Shown: positions 45,269 through 56,245 of the stretch, one piece after another
Numbering within the stretch: the stretch's first letter is position 1
Layout: each line of letters begins with the position of its first letter
Source: Neofusicoccum parvum
Lineage: Eukaryota > Ascomycota > Dothideomycetes > Botryosphaeriales > Botryosphaeriaceae
Direction of reading: 5' to 3'
Assembly (NCBI GenBank): GCA_020912385.1
Contig: CP087211.1
Location: 62,001-126,000 of the forward strand
Length of the DNA: 64,000 nucleotides
Position numbers and translations under genes: made by a program
Notes under the pieces: generated by a model
What the model saw: only the letters and a program-made list of their open reading frames with translations
What the model was told of the DNA's origin: nothing
Databases searched by the model: none

Positions 45269-46943
45269 TGGTGACTGTGTACAGAGGCTATCGCGGCTTC
45301 CAAACGAGCTATCCGGTGGTCTTACAGCTCACAATTGCTCTGCCTAATTCGCGGCATGGCGCCGAGGAATCCCCACGACTTTATAAAATCTACAAGCCAG
45401 AGCGGCGCTCACCAAAGCCGAAGATTTGCTTGGCTGGATCTTTGCCTCCGTCTGCAGTCTTACTATGAAACGGATGGCAGACGATCTCGTCCGTCCTCCC
45501 CGATCGTCTCGCTGTCGAGGAGGTCCAGAGAACCAGGGTACATGGGGGTTCTCTCACTCCCTTGTAGCCTCTCGTCCACCTAATCTCCAGCTGCAGCTCC
45601 ATTCGTGAGTCTGCCCTCTGGCCGGCGGTACGGTTCGAGTCTCGGGTCTCCGAGGACGTGGGGGCCGCGTGACGGGGTTTTGGTTGACTCGCGTGTATGA
45701 GATGCCCCAGCCAAGCTCCGATCATGGTAGATTGCGCGACATCGGGCCTCCACGGAGGCCTCTTGTACCTCAGGGTCTTCACAAGCTGGGGTGGTGGATG
45801 GCCCATCACGTCAGCCGAACAGCGCATCGCACCATATCACATGTCATAAGCCGTGTCCAGCCGGAATCCGCAGAACGAGCCCTGCTGCATTGGATGCGAC
45901 TAGAAGTGCGTAGCTCTTCCAACGGACATGCTGCAGATTTTCCGTAAGGGGTTCCGGAGCATGTGAAACACAGATGCAGCGAGCCTTCTAATGCATAGAG
46001 AGATCGGCTTTTGGCTCTCCAGTCGCTAGGAGACCATACGCGGGGAACCCGGCCCGCAAAGATCACCGAGCGGGCGGGGCGCGATGTGATAAGGGTTCCC
46101 CGCTGAAGCGAGGCGTCGTTGCCAGGGGCGCCTCTGCGCTCCCTAGCCGGTCCAGGCTCAAGGCGAGCCGCGAGAAGAAAGAGAGTGGCGGGCAGCTCCG
46201 CTTGGGTCCCCAGCTAAGGGGCGGCTTCCGTTCGCCACAGCGGCGTCGTTCTCGCCGGTCTCGGCTTCAGCCAGGCACCGAGACGCGGTGGGTCTAGACA
46301 CGTAACGTGTTCTCCTCGGACCTCGTTCTCTCTTTCGTGTTCCTGCAGCAGAGTTCCGAGTTCGGTGAGGCGTTGGGAAGCGCCGCGGCGGTGGACGGCG
46401 CGTGCAGTTGCGCTCGGTTGTTCGTCCAACACCATCCCAGTTACCAGATTAGGCCTAGCGTCTTGGCAAATTCCGTCCCGACTTGTGTGTAAGCAGAAAT
46501 GCTTCGGCACAGAGAAGCTCAAACGTTTCATCCGGCATTTGACGCATCTATCCGAATGAAGCCGCAACATTGTTCAAAACTACATGCAAGTAGGAATTTG
46601 CGGACCGGCCAAAGCCATGACAGCTATCGAAATGACCTCTCTGTTTTCTTCGGGTTTGAGTTCCCGTTATCTCCCGAGGGAGAGACCTCATTTGATGGTT
46701 TCATTCGCGTATGGAGAATGGAGCCCTTTATACGTTTAGCACAGTACATCGCCTTATCTATGAGGGCGAACATACTGTTCAAGATCCGGGTTAATTGCCT
46801 GATCATTGCGATGAAAGTTTTGCAAAGTGAGGCCTTCAATTCCTCGTCCATCATCATGCGAACGGCCGCTCGCTGTCTGTGGAGGAACGGAATGTGTAGA
46901 CTGTGAGGCCTAGAGCTCGGGCATGCTTTGGACTGGCAATTAT
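45269..46943. other. Long intergenic stretch, no gene recognised
   Basis: About 1.7 kb between the uncharacterised gene and the flavoprotein oxidase. A GC-rich patch at 46040-46300 carries many overlapping frames on both strands. No coding pattern, tRNA or repeat unit could be supported. A GGTTCGAGTCT at about 45632 resembles a tRNA B box but lacks the rest of a tRNA. Confidence 0.4.
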
Positions 46944-48300
46944 TTACAGCTTAGCCTGCTCGTGTGGGGCCAAGACTCTAAGTGGAGGGCCTCCACGACT
47001 ACCATCACCACTCATTGGCATCTTGCTCGCCCCAAAAGACTCCCGGAGTCTCCATTTCTGCCTTATCTCTTCCGACGCTTTGCCCTCAAAACAGTCGGCC
47101 AGATATCTGCCGAGAACAGGGAGGAACTTGAATGCGCTAATATGTTCGCGGTAATCAGCTCTGAAACTCTATCTCAACAGGTGAGGATATCACTTACTGC
47201 CCGGCGCCGCCTGTGGCAACAAATAACCCTTGGAATTGAGGGTGGCGATCTACGACGAAGTTCCCCTCTGGTGTATCGGTGTACCAGCAGAGTCGGCAAT
47301 TCATGAACGGGCGGTCTGCAAAATCGGGCATGAGCTGCCTCAGTCCCTGCCGGAGGCCTTGTTCTGCATCATGGGGCAGAAAAGCGGACGTTGCGTTCTC
47401 GCCATCAAGCTTGGGCGAGGACACAGTTCGATTTGAGCCCTCCACGTGCACCTGAGTTGCGTATCCGAAACCATGCCGGGCGATCTTCAGCACGTGCGTG
47501 TCCGGTGTTGGTGGGAAGCAGAAAACGCCAGAAGTCAAGTTGATCATAACGGGCGTCTTTTCGAGACCCTTTGCTTCCTCTTCCGTCAGCTGGATGAATC
47601 CGACTGGCTGGCCGGACGAGGATGTGGCGTGCGACATATCGACAAGTCGGTTTGACCAGGCTCCGGTGGCAAGGATGACCTGTGAGGCTGCGATTGCCCT
47701 GCCGCTCGCAACTTGGACCCCGATGACGCAGGGCCCATCCATCTTCAGCGAGATTACTGTCCCTTGAGAACCGGTGAGAAAAGAGATTCCGGCCAAGCTG
47801 CAGCGGTGCGCGAGCCACCGGATGCTTGACTCGGCATCGGCCCATCCACCTGCCGGATTGTGATAAGCCGTCATGGCAGAGAGATCCCCCTGGATGGACG
47901 GATAGATGTCTTTGATTTTGTCGGCGCTGTTGAATTCCTCGAGAAACTTGCCCTGCTCCCGAAGAACCTCTTTGCACTTCTCGATGTATGTGTTCGCGTG
48001 GGTCTCTGACAGCATCACGAAGCCGGAATGGTGATAGAACGCGTTGTACTCGGTCATCCATCCATCGAGTGCTTCTTTGGCCATCTTTGCATACAAGGGA
48101 TCAGCATAGTCAGTCCGTATGACGCGTGAAATATCCACACTGCTGCCGTCGATGACCGGGGGAAGGTAACGATCCAGAACGCTAATTGACTTGTAGCCCC
48201 GCGAGCTGAGTTCCAACGCCAATGAAAGGCCAAAAACTCCTGCGCCTACGATCACTATCTGATCGTCCTTCGCAGGACCTGTGAGGTGGGGATGGGCCAT
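46944..48300 (-). CDS. FAD-dependent amine/amino-acid oxidase (sarcosine or fructosyl-amino-acid oxidase type), PTS1
   Basis: Two exons, 48300-47198 and 47136-46944, close at 431 aa, the size of monomeric sarcosine oxidase and fructosyl amino acid oxidases. The N terminus carries IVIVGAGVFGLSLALELSSR. Further marks are DISRVIRTDYADPLYAKMA, GGWADAESSIRWLAHRC, VILATGAWSN, RLCWYTDTPEGNFVVDRHP and GLFVATGGAGH. The C-terminal Cys in RLCWYTDT aligns with the residue that binds FAD covalently in this family. Substrates are N-methyl, imino or glycated amino acids, with H2O2 formed.  The final AKL is a PTS1, so it acts in peroxisomes. Next to the Zn2Cys6 regulator and a Rieske oxygenase, it may belong to a methylated-amine pathway. 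Confidence 0.9.
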
Positions 48301-48642
48301 CGGTAGGTATGATACGCCAAAAAGAAAGGCCAAAAGTCGGGATGGGAGCGTGAGTGAAGAGATAATTCAGCAAAGTGAACGGCTCGACCTTAGACTCATC
48401 ATATACTTTTATAGTAGATCTTCATATATCTTATCACCTGAAGCAGTTTTACCTGTTTCCCGATGTATAAACCGCAGTGGTGGGCACGGAGTGAATCCGT
48501 GCCCGGGACCGGACCGGCTCAGTCACATCCGTCCACGCCGAAAGGCTAATTAAGACTGTTATCTAGGCACGATCGGCCCGTCATATACGGATACTAGGGC
48601 AAAACGAAATCTTCAGCCACCCATTCCGACGTGACAATTCTG
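48301..48642. other. Short intergenic region
   Basis: Holds the promoter of the flavoprotein oxidase, with an AT-rich TATACTTTTATAGTAG stretch near 48402-48418, and the 3' end of the regulator gene. No gene is seen. Confidence 0.5.
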
Positions 48643-51196
48643 CTAAAGACCACCCAGGTTCCACCAGTCATCCACTCTCGTTCCCCTCTCATCTTCTACT
48701 AAGCTCAGGAGAGATGCATCAAGCTGGATTGGCTCTTGGGAAACAGGTCGGTTCAGTGGCTCTGCTTCCCCACCTGCATCCGACCGCCATCGGCCTAGTA
48801 TCTCTGCTTGCTGTAACACCGGATCGAAGCGATTTTGCGGTGATTGTGACGCCGATGCAGTAGCACCATTCGTGACAGCGGAATCTCGTGAAGGGCGGGT
48901 AACAGCAGCTTGCTCTGAGCACAAAGACGAGTGAAACAGGGTACTCGCAGAGGTAGAGCTCGAGCGGCTGACCGAACAATAGTCGAGGATCTTCCGGAGA
49001 ATCATGGTCTTGTCGTTCGGCTCTCCGGAAGAGGTGGAAGAGTTCTGGGGCTGCAGTTGCTCGAGACTTAAGCGATCTAAGTCTCGTAGGAGTTTAACCT
49101 GGCTCACTTCGTAAGTAACTTGCACGAAGACTTTTGACAGAACCATAATCACCATGCATGCAACAATGGGCCACAGATGTGCCAGGCGGTGGAGGAAATC
49201 CACGCATTTCTTGAAGTTTTCCTCCGCATTTCGTCGCGTCTGCGCATTGCCAACCACCCGATGATGGTCAAACACTGTAGCAGCTACTGCAACGCAGTAA
49301 GCGCAAAATGGGTCCACGATTGGAAAGTCCTTCTCCTCGGTAATGTCTATGAACCGCACTACCCAACTTGAATGCAGCTTGACGAGATCGGAAGCCGCTT
49401 GGCTGAACGTGCGTGGGACACTGGCAGCTATCGGGCTTAATCGAACAGAAAGTAGATAGGGATGGTTGAGTACGCAGAGAACAGCGTGGTACACGAACTG
49501 TATGGATAGAAACGGGGCCCAGTATGCGCGGTTTTCTTGAAGCGTCTTGTTATCACAGTAGAGCAGTCCTTGCTCAAACCGATGTCTGTCCGGATAGCCG
49601 GATTCAAACTCCATGATGCTTGATACGATTGCCGCGTATTCTGAGTCGGCTGTCCAAAGAGGTTTGCCGGCGGCCGCTTCGGAATTCGAGGAGTATCGGG
49701 CTGCCTTCGCCCAGGCATCGTATAGTATCAGTGAGTATGCAATTATCCCCCTGTCTCGCCCTGGAGTGGTCTCCTCAGCCTCTGAAGCGGCCTGAACTTC
49801 GCCACGTGAGGTTTTTCCAGGGCTTGCTGGATGAGGACAAATGCTTTCCGCGTCATATGGGAAGGTGACCCGCCCACTACGATTCCCAGTCATACGGTCC
49901 AGTAAACAAAGACTCCAAACACAGCGTCGTCGTTCTTCTCTCTCAATATGGTCGTAGGACCGCCCTGGCAACTCCTTGGTCATCTCGGACAGTTCGGCGA
50001 GGTGCATGGCGTTCTCGAGCTGGAAATGAGCGCGATGTGTATTCCCAGCTGTAGCACTGTTAGTCAGACGTCCCAATTACATCTGGACGGTCATACCATG
50101 GAAGTCAAGAAACGACAGTAGACAGAGCGTCTGCATTGTGGATAGGTCAACGGTGCCGCTGAGAACCTTCTCCGATACCAGACGTCGCGCAATCTCTGCA
50201 TATTCTCTGGCTGCAATTTCCGGGTCGTCTAGAAGATAGGTCGCACCTAAGAACCGAACCCCAGCAGCAGCTACTGCGTGAAGAACTACCGTATCTCGCA
50301 CCTCATAGGAATGAGCCAGTGCTGGATGGAACAGAGGCAAAGGCTGCGAGTTGCATCTATCAAGAAACAAAGCCACGATCTTGTCCATGGCATTTTTCCG
50401 TGGTAGCATTCTGCGCGAACCGTTAAATGAAAGGGGAAAATGTAATGAACATTGTGGGAAGGTTACCCGTGCGGTCTTTGTGACCATGGTACCACGTTCT
50501 CGCAAACTTGGGCCGGGGACGACCCTAGAAGATTCATGATGGTGCGAGATTCTGAGGCCCTGTCAGACCCGTGCCGTGAATTTGGCACTTCTTGAGGAGA
50601 TCGACTGGGACTCTTCACGTCAGTATGCATTCGGATGATGTGCCGGATGTGAGAGAGGTCTCTGACCCTGGGCCCCTAAGAGCCATGTCTATCTTGTCTT
50701 CCAAGGCGGTCAATCGAGCTTCCTGAAATACGATGTCAGAAGGTGGCAAGTCATGGCGATGAACCGTGACCCTTGGTGATCGGGACCAAACCACACCGGA
50801 TGGATGGGAGGAGAAGAACAAGGTAAAGGCACGCAAATTGTGATACATGGTAGAGCCGAATCAGAACTAAATCAGCGACCAAAAGTGGGTGGCTTGTAAT
50901 TATGCGAACATCTCGCCCACGGCCTAGTCTTACCATCCGGCGCTCGATCTCAGCAACTCGGTCGTTGTAGTCGCTCTCTTCTGCATAAGAGCACGGCTGC
51001 CCGAGGCGTATGCAAAATCCGCATGCAGGCTTCTCCCCTGAGCATCGTGTCTTCTTGCGCCTTCGCTGTGTGAGCATTGCTGCGGAGCTGGCAGGTTCCG
51101 ACAAACGGCTTACCGGCAACTTTCACAAGCTTGATGTACTCTTTTGAGAGGGCGGCTGGTATTGGTGAACATGTTCTGCGGGCCAGTGACATTCAT
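48643..51196 (-). CDS. Zn(II)2Cys6 transcription factor with fungal-specific regulatory domain
   Basis: Five exons, 51196-51114, 51060-50934, 50722-50619, 50524-50097 and 50048-48643, close at 715 aa. The binuclear zinc cluster is split by intron 1 and reads CESCRRKKTRCSGEKPACGF, followed by CIRLGQPCSY: C-x2-C-x6-C-x6-C-x2-C-x6-C. A short coiled linker (EARLTALEDKIDMALRG) should mediate dimerisation. The middle-homology domain follows, with IVALFLDRCN, TMQTLCLLSFLDFH and the EREERRRCVWSLCLLDRMTG signature. The tail is Ser-rich and acidic. It is nuclear and predicted to bind CGG-containing sites. It is divergent from the Rieske oxygenase (731-bp gap) and adjacent to the oxidase, so it is the likely regulator of that group. 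Confidence 0.92.
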
Positions 51197-51927
51197 GATA
51201 TTTGCTTGCAGATGTCGAAGGCGGAGAGGCGCAGGTGTGTGCCTATCAGGCGAGGCGGGGTAATCAACCAGAGGGAAGCGATAGCCGAAGCAAACTTCAT
51301 CTACTATTTTAGTCAAATGGCTTGGCTGCCGTGGCACTCGTTCCCCATCGTCCTTCAGACGAGGGAAATCCAGCCATCTATGGTGCATGTCGTTCAATGA
51401 GAGCTTCCGCGAAGGCCCAAGTAACAGCGGCCATTGCCAGGCAGCCAATCGCGCTCTGACAACGCGATAAGGGCCGGCCGGGAGCGGACCGTGGCCGAAG
51501 TGTGGCGGTGCGCCACAGAGGAGGCACATCAGCATACTCTGCGTCAATGCCCAGCCACATGCTTTGCGAATATGCTCTCACAAAATACACACGGCCGCTG
51601 CTTGCCCGAGCACCGTTTTGCGGGATGCGTAGCATGCTCATGTGGTCTACAATAACCTCATCACAAGTCTCGCTCCGTATGTGGTGTTGTTGATCCCGGA
51701 TAACATCCGTCCCGGATAGCATTGCCTTGTTGAACTTACAGATTGCGCCCGGCACGAGGCCGTGCTGATAGCGGATGGCGGGGGCGGACCACGTCCGTCC
51801 CCACCGAGTTCCCCCTCCCCGATTAGCCGTGCCGATGGCGCTACCACCTGACTGGGACACATCCCAAGACTTATGTATTGTACACAATGCTCGGAATCAC
51901 CACAACGCGATTGATCTGCACAACAGA
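51197..51927. promoter_or_regulatory. Divergent promoter region, regulator / Rieske oxygenase
   Basis: 731 bp between divergent starts at 51196 and 51928. Frames inside are short and without motifs. Probably contains the control sites of both genes. Confidence 0.45.
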
Positions 51928-53401
51928 ATGAATCGTTTCTTCGGCTACTCTTCGACGCCTGAAGGAGCCGGCACGTCTGCTCCGCAAGGTCTTCCCGCGT
52001 CATGGTATCGCTCCCCGGAGATGTACGAACTTGAGAGGCGCGCCGTTTTCTCCAAGAAATGGCTGCTTGTAACTCACAGGCACCGCTTCTCCAAGGCCGG
52101 CGACTACGTTCGCTTCACTGAGGCTGGCTTTCCCTTTTTCCTGTGCATGGACCGTCAAGGCAACGTGAACGCTTTCCACAACGTCTGCAGGCACCGAGCG
52201 TTCCCCGTGGTCAATGAGGATAGCGGCACTGCGAGCATTCTTGCCTGCAAATACCATGGTGAGAGGTTTCGGACTCGCAGTGCTGTCCTTGGTGCAGTAT
52301 ACTGATTAGATGGGTAAATCAGGCTGGTCGTATGGTCTAACTGGCACACTTGCTAAAGCGCCACGTTTCGATACTGTCGAAGGCTTTGACAGGGCGAGCA
52401 ACGGTCTCTACCCTATACACACGCACATCGATGCACTCGGATTCATCTGGGTGAATCTTGAGGCCGCGAAAGTGCCGAGCACACCCTGGACAGACGATTT
52501 CGGAGACGTGGATTTGCAGCCTCGCCTAGCTCAATTCCGCATGGATGAATACACTTTCGATCATGCGTGGTCGATGGTCGGAGAGTATAACTGGAAGACA
52601 CTGGCTGATAACTACAACGAGGTTAAGAGACCAACGTTCCTTACTTCACATCAGGTTGAAGCGTGGCTAAAATGTTCAATTTAGTGCTACCATTGTCCCA
52701 CAGCGCATCCCGGTGTTGTTTCTGTAGCGGATTTGTCGAAGTATCATGTTGATACTCAAGCCGGCCACATCCAACACTTCAACACCGACAAATCCGACGA
52801 TGTTGGCATCAAGATCGCAAGCACCTTCTACTACCCCAACGCCTCCCTCACTCTATCGTACGTCTCCCACCAGAATTCTACTCGGTACCGAGCTGACAGT
52901 CGTGGGCCTCATTTTTTCTACATCATGCGCTGCATCCCGGTCTCCGCAACCACCTCTTCCATGGAGTACGAGGTATACCGGCATAGAAACGCTACTGATG
53001 AAGAGTTTCATAAAATCGACTCTTTCTTCAAACAGGTGCTTAAGGAAGATAAGGATCTCTGTAGCGCAGTGCAGAAGAACTTCAATGCTGGAGTATTTAT
53101 CAACGGAAAGCTGCATCCGTTCAACGAAAAAGTATGGCTTACTCAATTTCATTCCCTATCCGATTACACTGGCCTTCATTACATGGTTGTCAGTCCTAAC
53201 GTACTTGAATAGGGCCCGTTATATTTCCAAAAGCTCATGCGGGAAAATGTTATGGACCACAGAGCTCAAGAACAGAAGTTGGCAAAAAGGATATGGCCTG
53301 CGACTCCTGCACCGGCGGTGACAGGGGGACTTGAGGAGGAAATCAGCTTCTGTGAAGGCTTGGCTTGCAAAAGTTCCGGGAATGAGGGCTTGGCGTGGTA
53401 G
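51928..53401 (+). CDS. Rieske non-haem iron oxygenase, choline/betaine monooxygenase-like
   Basis: Four exons, 51928-52258, 52323-52621, 52685-53131 and 53213-53401, close at 421 aa. The Rieske 2Fe-2S site is CRHR (C-x-H) with CKYHGW (C-x2-H) 17 residues later. The second half is split by intron 1. The catalytic domain has DNYNE, then CYHCPTAHP, the usual D-x2-N-x2-E-x2-H-x4-H iron site, here interrupted by intron 2. Start 51928 (MNRFFGYSS) is preferred over 51835 because fungal relatives begin with a short M-x-x-F-F-G-type N terminus. Such enzymes oxidise or demethylate choline, betaine, carnitine or stachydrine-like quaternary amines using a separate reductase. No reductase gene is seen here. 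Context with a sarcosine-oxidase-like enzyme supports a methyl-amine substrate. Confidence 0.92.
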
Positions 53402-53922
53402 CTGTAGGGTGAAATGGAAAATGGTCGCACTGGCGCTTACGTTTGTTACCTCTATGCGAAAAGCTCAGATTATCTTCTACTTCATGACTAAATTGAGCCG
53501 TGTCGTTGAAAAGAACAAAGGGCTGTATACATGTATCAAAGCGAGGCGGGAGTGATCTGTCATTGACGCATCAAGTGCGCCTCGATACATCTTTCTCGTT
53601 GTCTGCTTGTCCGAATCACAAGCCATGTCTTGGCCAGGTTGGCCTGTTGCATGGACACGGCGTCGTACCGGTCCCAACCGGGTTTCGTGTGCCCACAGAA
53701 GCTTTACGAGAGCTCTTCCTCGGCAGAACAAGCTTACCGAGGGTCATGTCTCCCCGCATTTGACCGGTGCGGTCTAGATGAGGGGTTGTTGAGAAGTTTG
53801 ACTTGCAATCTCCGGTCACAAGATAAGAACGAGCGGACCTGATCCGTTCCAATCATTCCGTCTGTTCTAAGCGTCTCGGCCGGAATGGAGTATATAATCC
53901 CTCTCTTCCCGTGTTTACTTAG
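53402..53922. other. Intergenic, no gene recognised
   Basis: About 520 bp between two co-directional genes. A TATATAA at about 53890 lies 35 bp before the MFS start. No gene is seen. Confidence 0.45.
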
Positions 53923-55744
53923 ATGAGTCTACTACGCACCATGATGGAGAACGAGATTGCAGAGTCTGCACGAAAGGCATCCGAGAAAGACCCGGTCAGC
54001 CTCTTCAAGGCTGGAGAGGTCCGGGAGCTCACAAACACCGACATCGAAGCATCCTACGTTCACAATGGCAAAGTTCTGGAGGATTCAATCGAGAAAATTG
54101 GTATGGGGCGATACCAATGGCAGTTATTCTGCACCTGTGGTTTTGGGTTCGCCGTAGACCAGGTATATTCCCTTTCCTTGTAGCGCAAACAGCAGCTTAT
54201 CGTCGAGTAGATTTTACTCATATCGGTTACCGTCGTCATGCCACAGATCCAAAAAGAATTTCCGGCACGGTATCCTACTCTGGTCGCGGCTGCTATATAC
54301 GTGGGTCTGCTTATTGGTGCCATAATTTGTGGCACTCTAAGCGATATCGTGGGGCGGCGCTTCTTGTGGCAATCCTCTCTTTGCGGCACCGCCATATGGG
54401 CACTTATCTCTGCGAGCTCACCAAATTTTCCTACGTTGTGTGTTTTTATTGCTCTCATGGCGATATGCGGCGGCGGAAACTGTAAGCAGTTGCTTCTTTT
54501 TTGACTTGAGGCGCGCTAACAATGGATCAGTGGCCATTGACCTTACAGTATTCATAGAGGTCCTTCCAAAGACACACACATATCTTATGACAGGTCTAGC
54601 AGCGACCTGGGGAGTTGGGACTGCGGTTGGAGCGTTGATAGGTAAGTCATGAAACGTAATCGATTTTTGAATTTGAACTGATGGTCCAGTAGCATGGCCT
54701 CTTATTGCCAACTACTCCTGCCCACAGAATTCTACTTCGACGACATGCCATCGAAGCGACAATATGGGCTGGCGGTATCAATACATCACTGTTGGCGGCA
54801 TATGCCTCGTCATGGCGGTGGTTCGTATCTTCATCTTCAAGATGGAGGAATCTCCCGTCTGGCTTGCTTCTCAGGGCGAATTGACCAAGGCGGCCGCAAG
54901 CATCAATCGAATTGCGTCTGTGAACCGATCGAGCCATCACCTATCCGTTGATCAGCTTATACCGGTTGCCAAGATTCAGAAAGGAACACCTCGTTTCCGG
55001 CTTGATCCATCTCGCTTCACTGGTCTATTCAAAGGAAGGAAACAAATTCGGTCTATGATTTGTTTAATTCTTTTATGGATGACTATGGGGATTGCGTACG
55101 TATAATGCTCTATATCTAATGTTACCATGCTGATGAGATAATACATTCAGTTATCCTGTTTATTCTCTCTTCCTCACATATTATCTGGAAGCTCACGGTG
55201 CCAAGCTTGGCGATGGTAGCACTTACCAGACGTACCGTGACTATAGTGTTTCGGCTACTGTCGGTATCTTCGGGCCTATCTTCAGTGCTTATCTCATAGA
55301 AATCTCCTGGATTGGAAGAAGGCGAGCAATGACCCTTACAGCTTTCATCGCCGGAGCATTTGCCGGAGCGTTTACCTACGTACGGAACGAAGAATCGAAT
55401 CTGGCGTTTTCCTGCATGGTGAGCTTTTGGCAAAACGCTTTTTACGCCATCCTCTATGCGTAAGCACCTCCGATACTCAGACTTCCCTCGAGAACGACGC
55501 TCTAAGCAATCTGCTAACAAGGCCCTGTAGTTATACGCCTGAAGTGATGCCTACCGAATATCGCGGCACTGGTTGCGGCCTCACGTTAGCTTGCGGCCGC
55601 TTGGCATCTATCAGCGCACCGCTCATTGCTACCTTCTCGGATGTGACAAGTGCAACTCCCATATGGGTCTGCTGTGGCCTATACGTGGCCATTGGTGGAG
55701 CGTCACTTTTTCTGCCGTTTGAGCCAGGAAATCATGATGAGTAG
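53923..55744 (+). CDS. MFS transporter, sugar-porter/SV2-like
   Basis: Six exons, 53923-54162, 54211-54481, 54531-54641, 54690-55095, 55151-55459 and 55531-55744, close at 516 aa. Helix 1 begins FGFAVDQ and continues ILLISVTVVMPQ across intron 1. The loop 2-3 motif is GTLSDIVGRRF. Others are ALPEs-like FIEVLPKTHTYLMTG in helix 4, FKMEESPVWLASQG at the end of helix 6, and YTPEVMPTEYRGTGCG in the C-terminal half, a sugar-porter family signature. Twelve helices are predicted. Fungal members of this branch import organic acids, phosphates or small amines. It sits beside the Rieske oxygenase, so it may supply its substrate (inference). Confidence 0.9.
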
Positions 55745-56245
55745 CCCACAGTCGCTGGGTAAGACAGGGAATATCAAGAACACCGCTTCCAAAGCCTTCG
55801 GTGTTTTGGGAAGGAGTGACATTTGGGATTGTGTTTTGGTGGCTTTGGAAATTTTTGACGGGAGCGTCGAGAGTCCAACATATTCAAAAATATTATTGCC
55901 AAGCTACCATTATAGATACATCAGTATGGTTGGTTGCATTCTGAGTATGTCAACACGGTTATGCAAGTGAGTTGGATGAAAATTCAATTGTAAGCCACGA
56001 ACCACTCTCTTCTTCTTACTTCAAGTTTTGTATAGGCACAGACGCTTACTAGGGGCTAACACATTTGTGTTCGCCTCCCGGACGGTGGGGTTTTCTACCA
56101 TTGAAAGATAGTCACGCAATAGAATGTATTCGACTTCTAATTTGCAGACACACCTCAGATACTAGCCCAGCAATAAATCAAGACAGATACCACTTCCTCT
56201 GCTAAAGTAGCACAATGTGCCGTGAATGTCCGTGTGATCATCAGT
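55745..56245. other. Intergenic between convergent genes
   Basis: About 500 bp holding 3' ends of the MFS and flavin monooxygenase genes. No gene recognised. Confidence 0.4.

Noticed and set aside
45620..45650. tRNA B-box-like GGTTCGAGTCT
   Set aside because: No A box at the right distance and no cloverleaf could be folded around it.
50411..50466. Additional intron in the Zn2Cys6 regulator (gtaacc...gcgcag)
   Set aside because: Removing it breaks the reading frame, while reading through stays open and joins the regulatory domain in phase.
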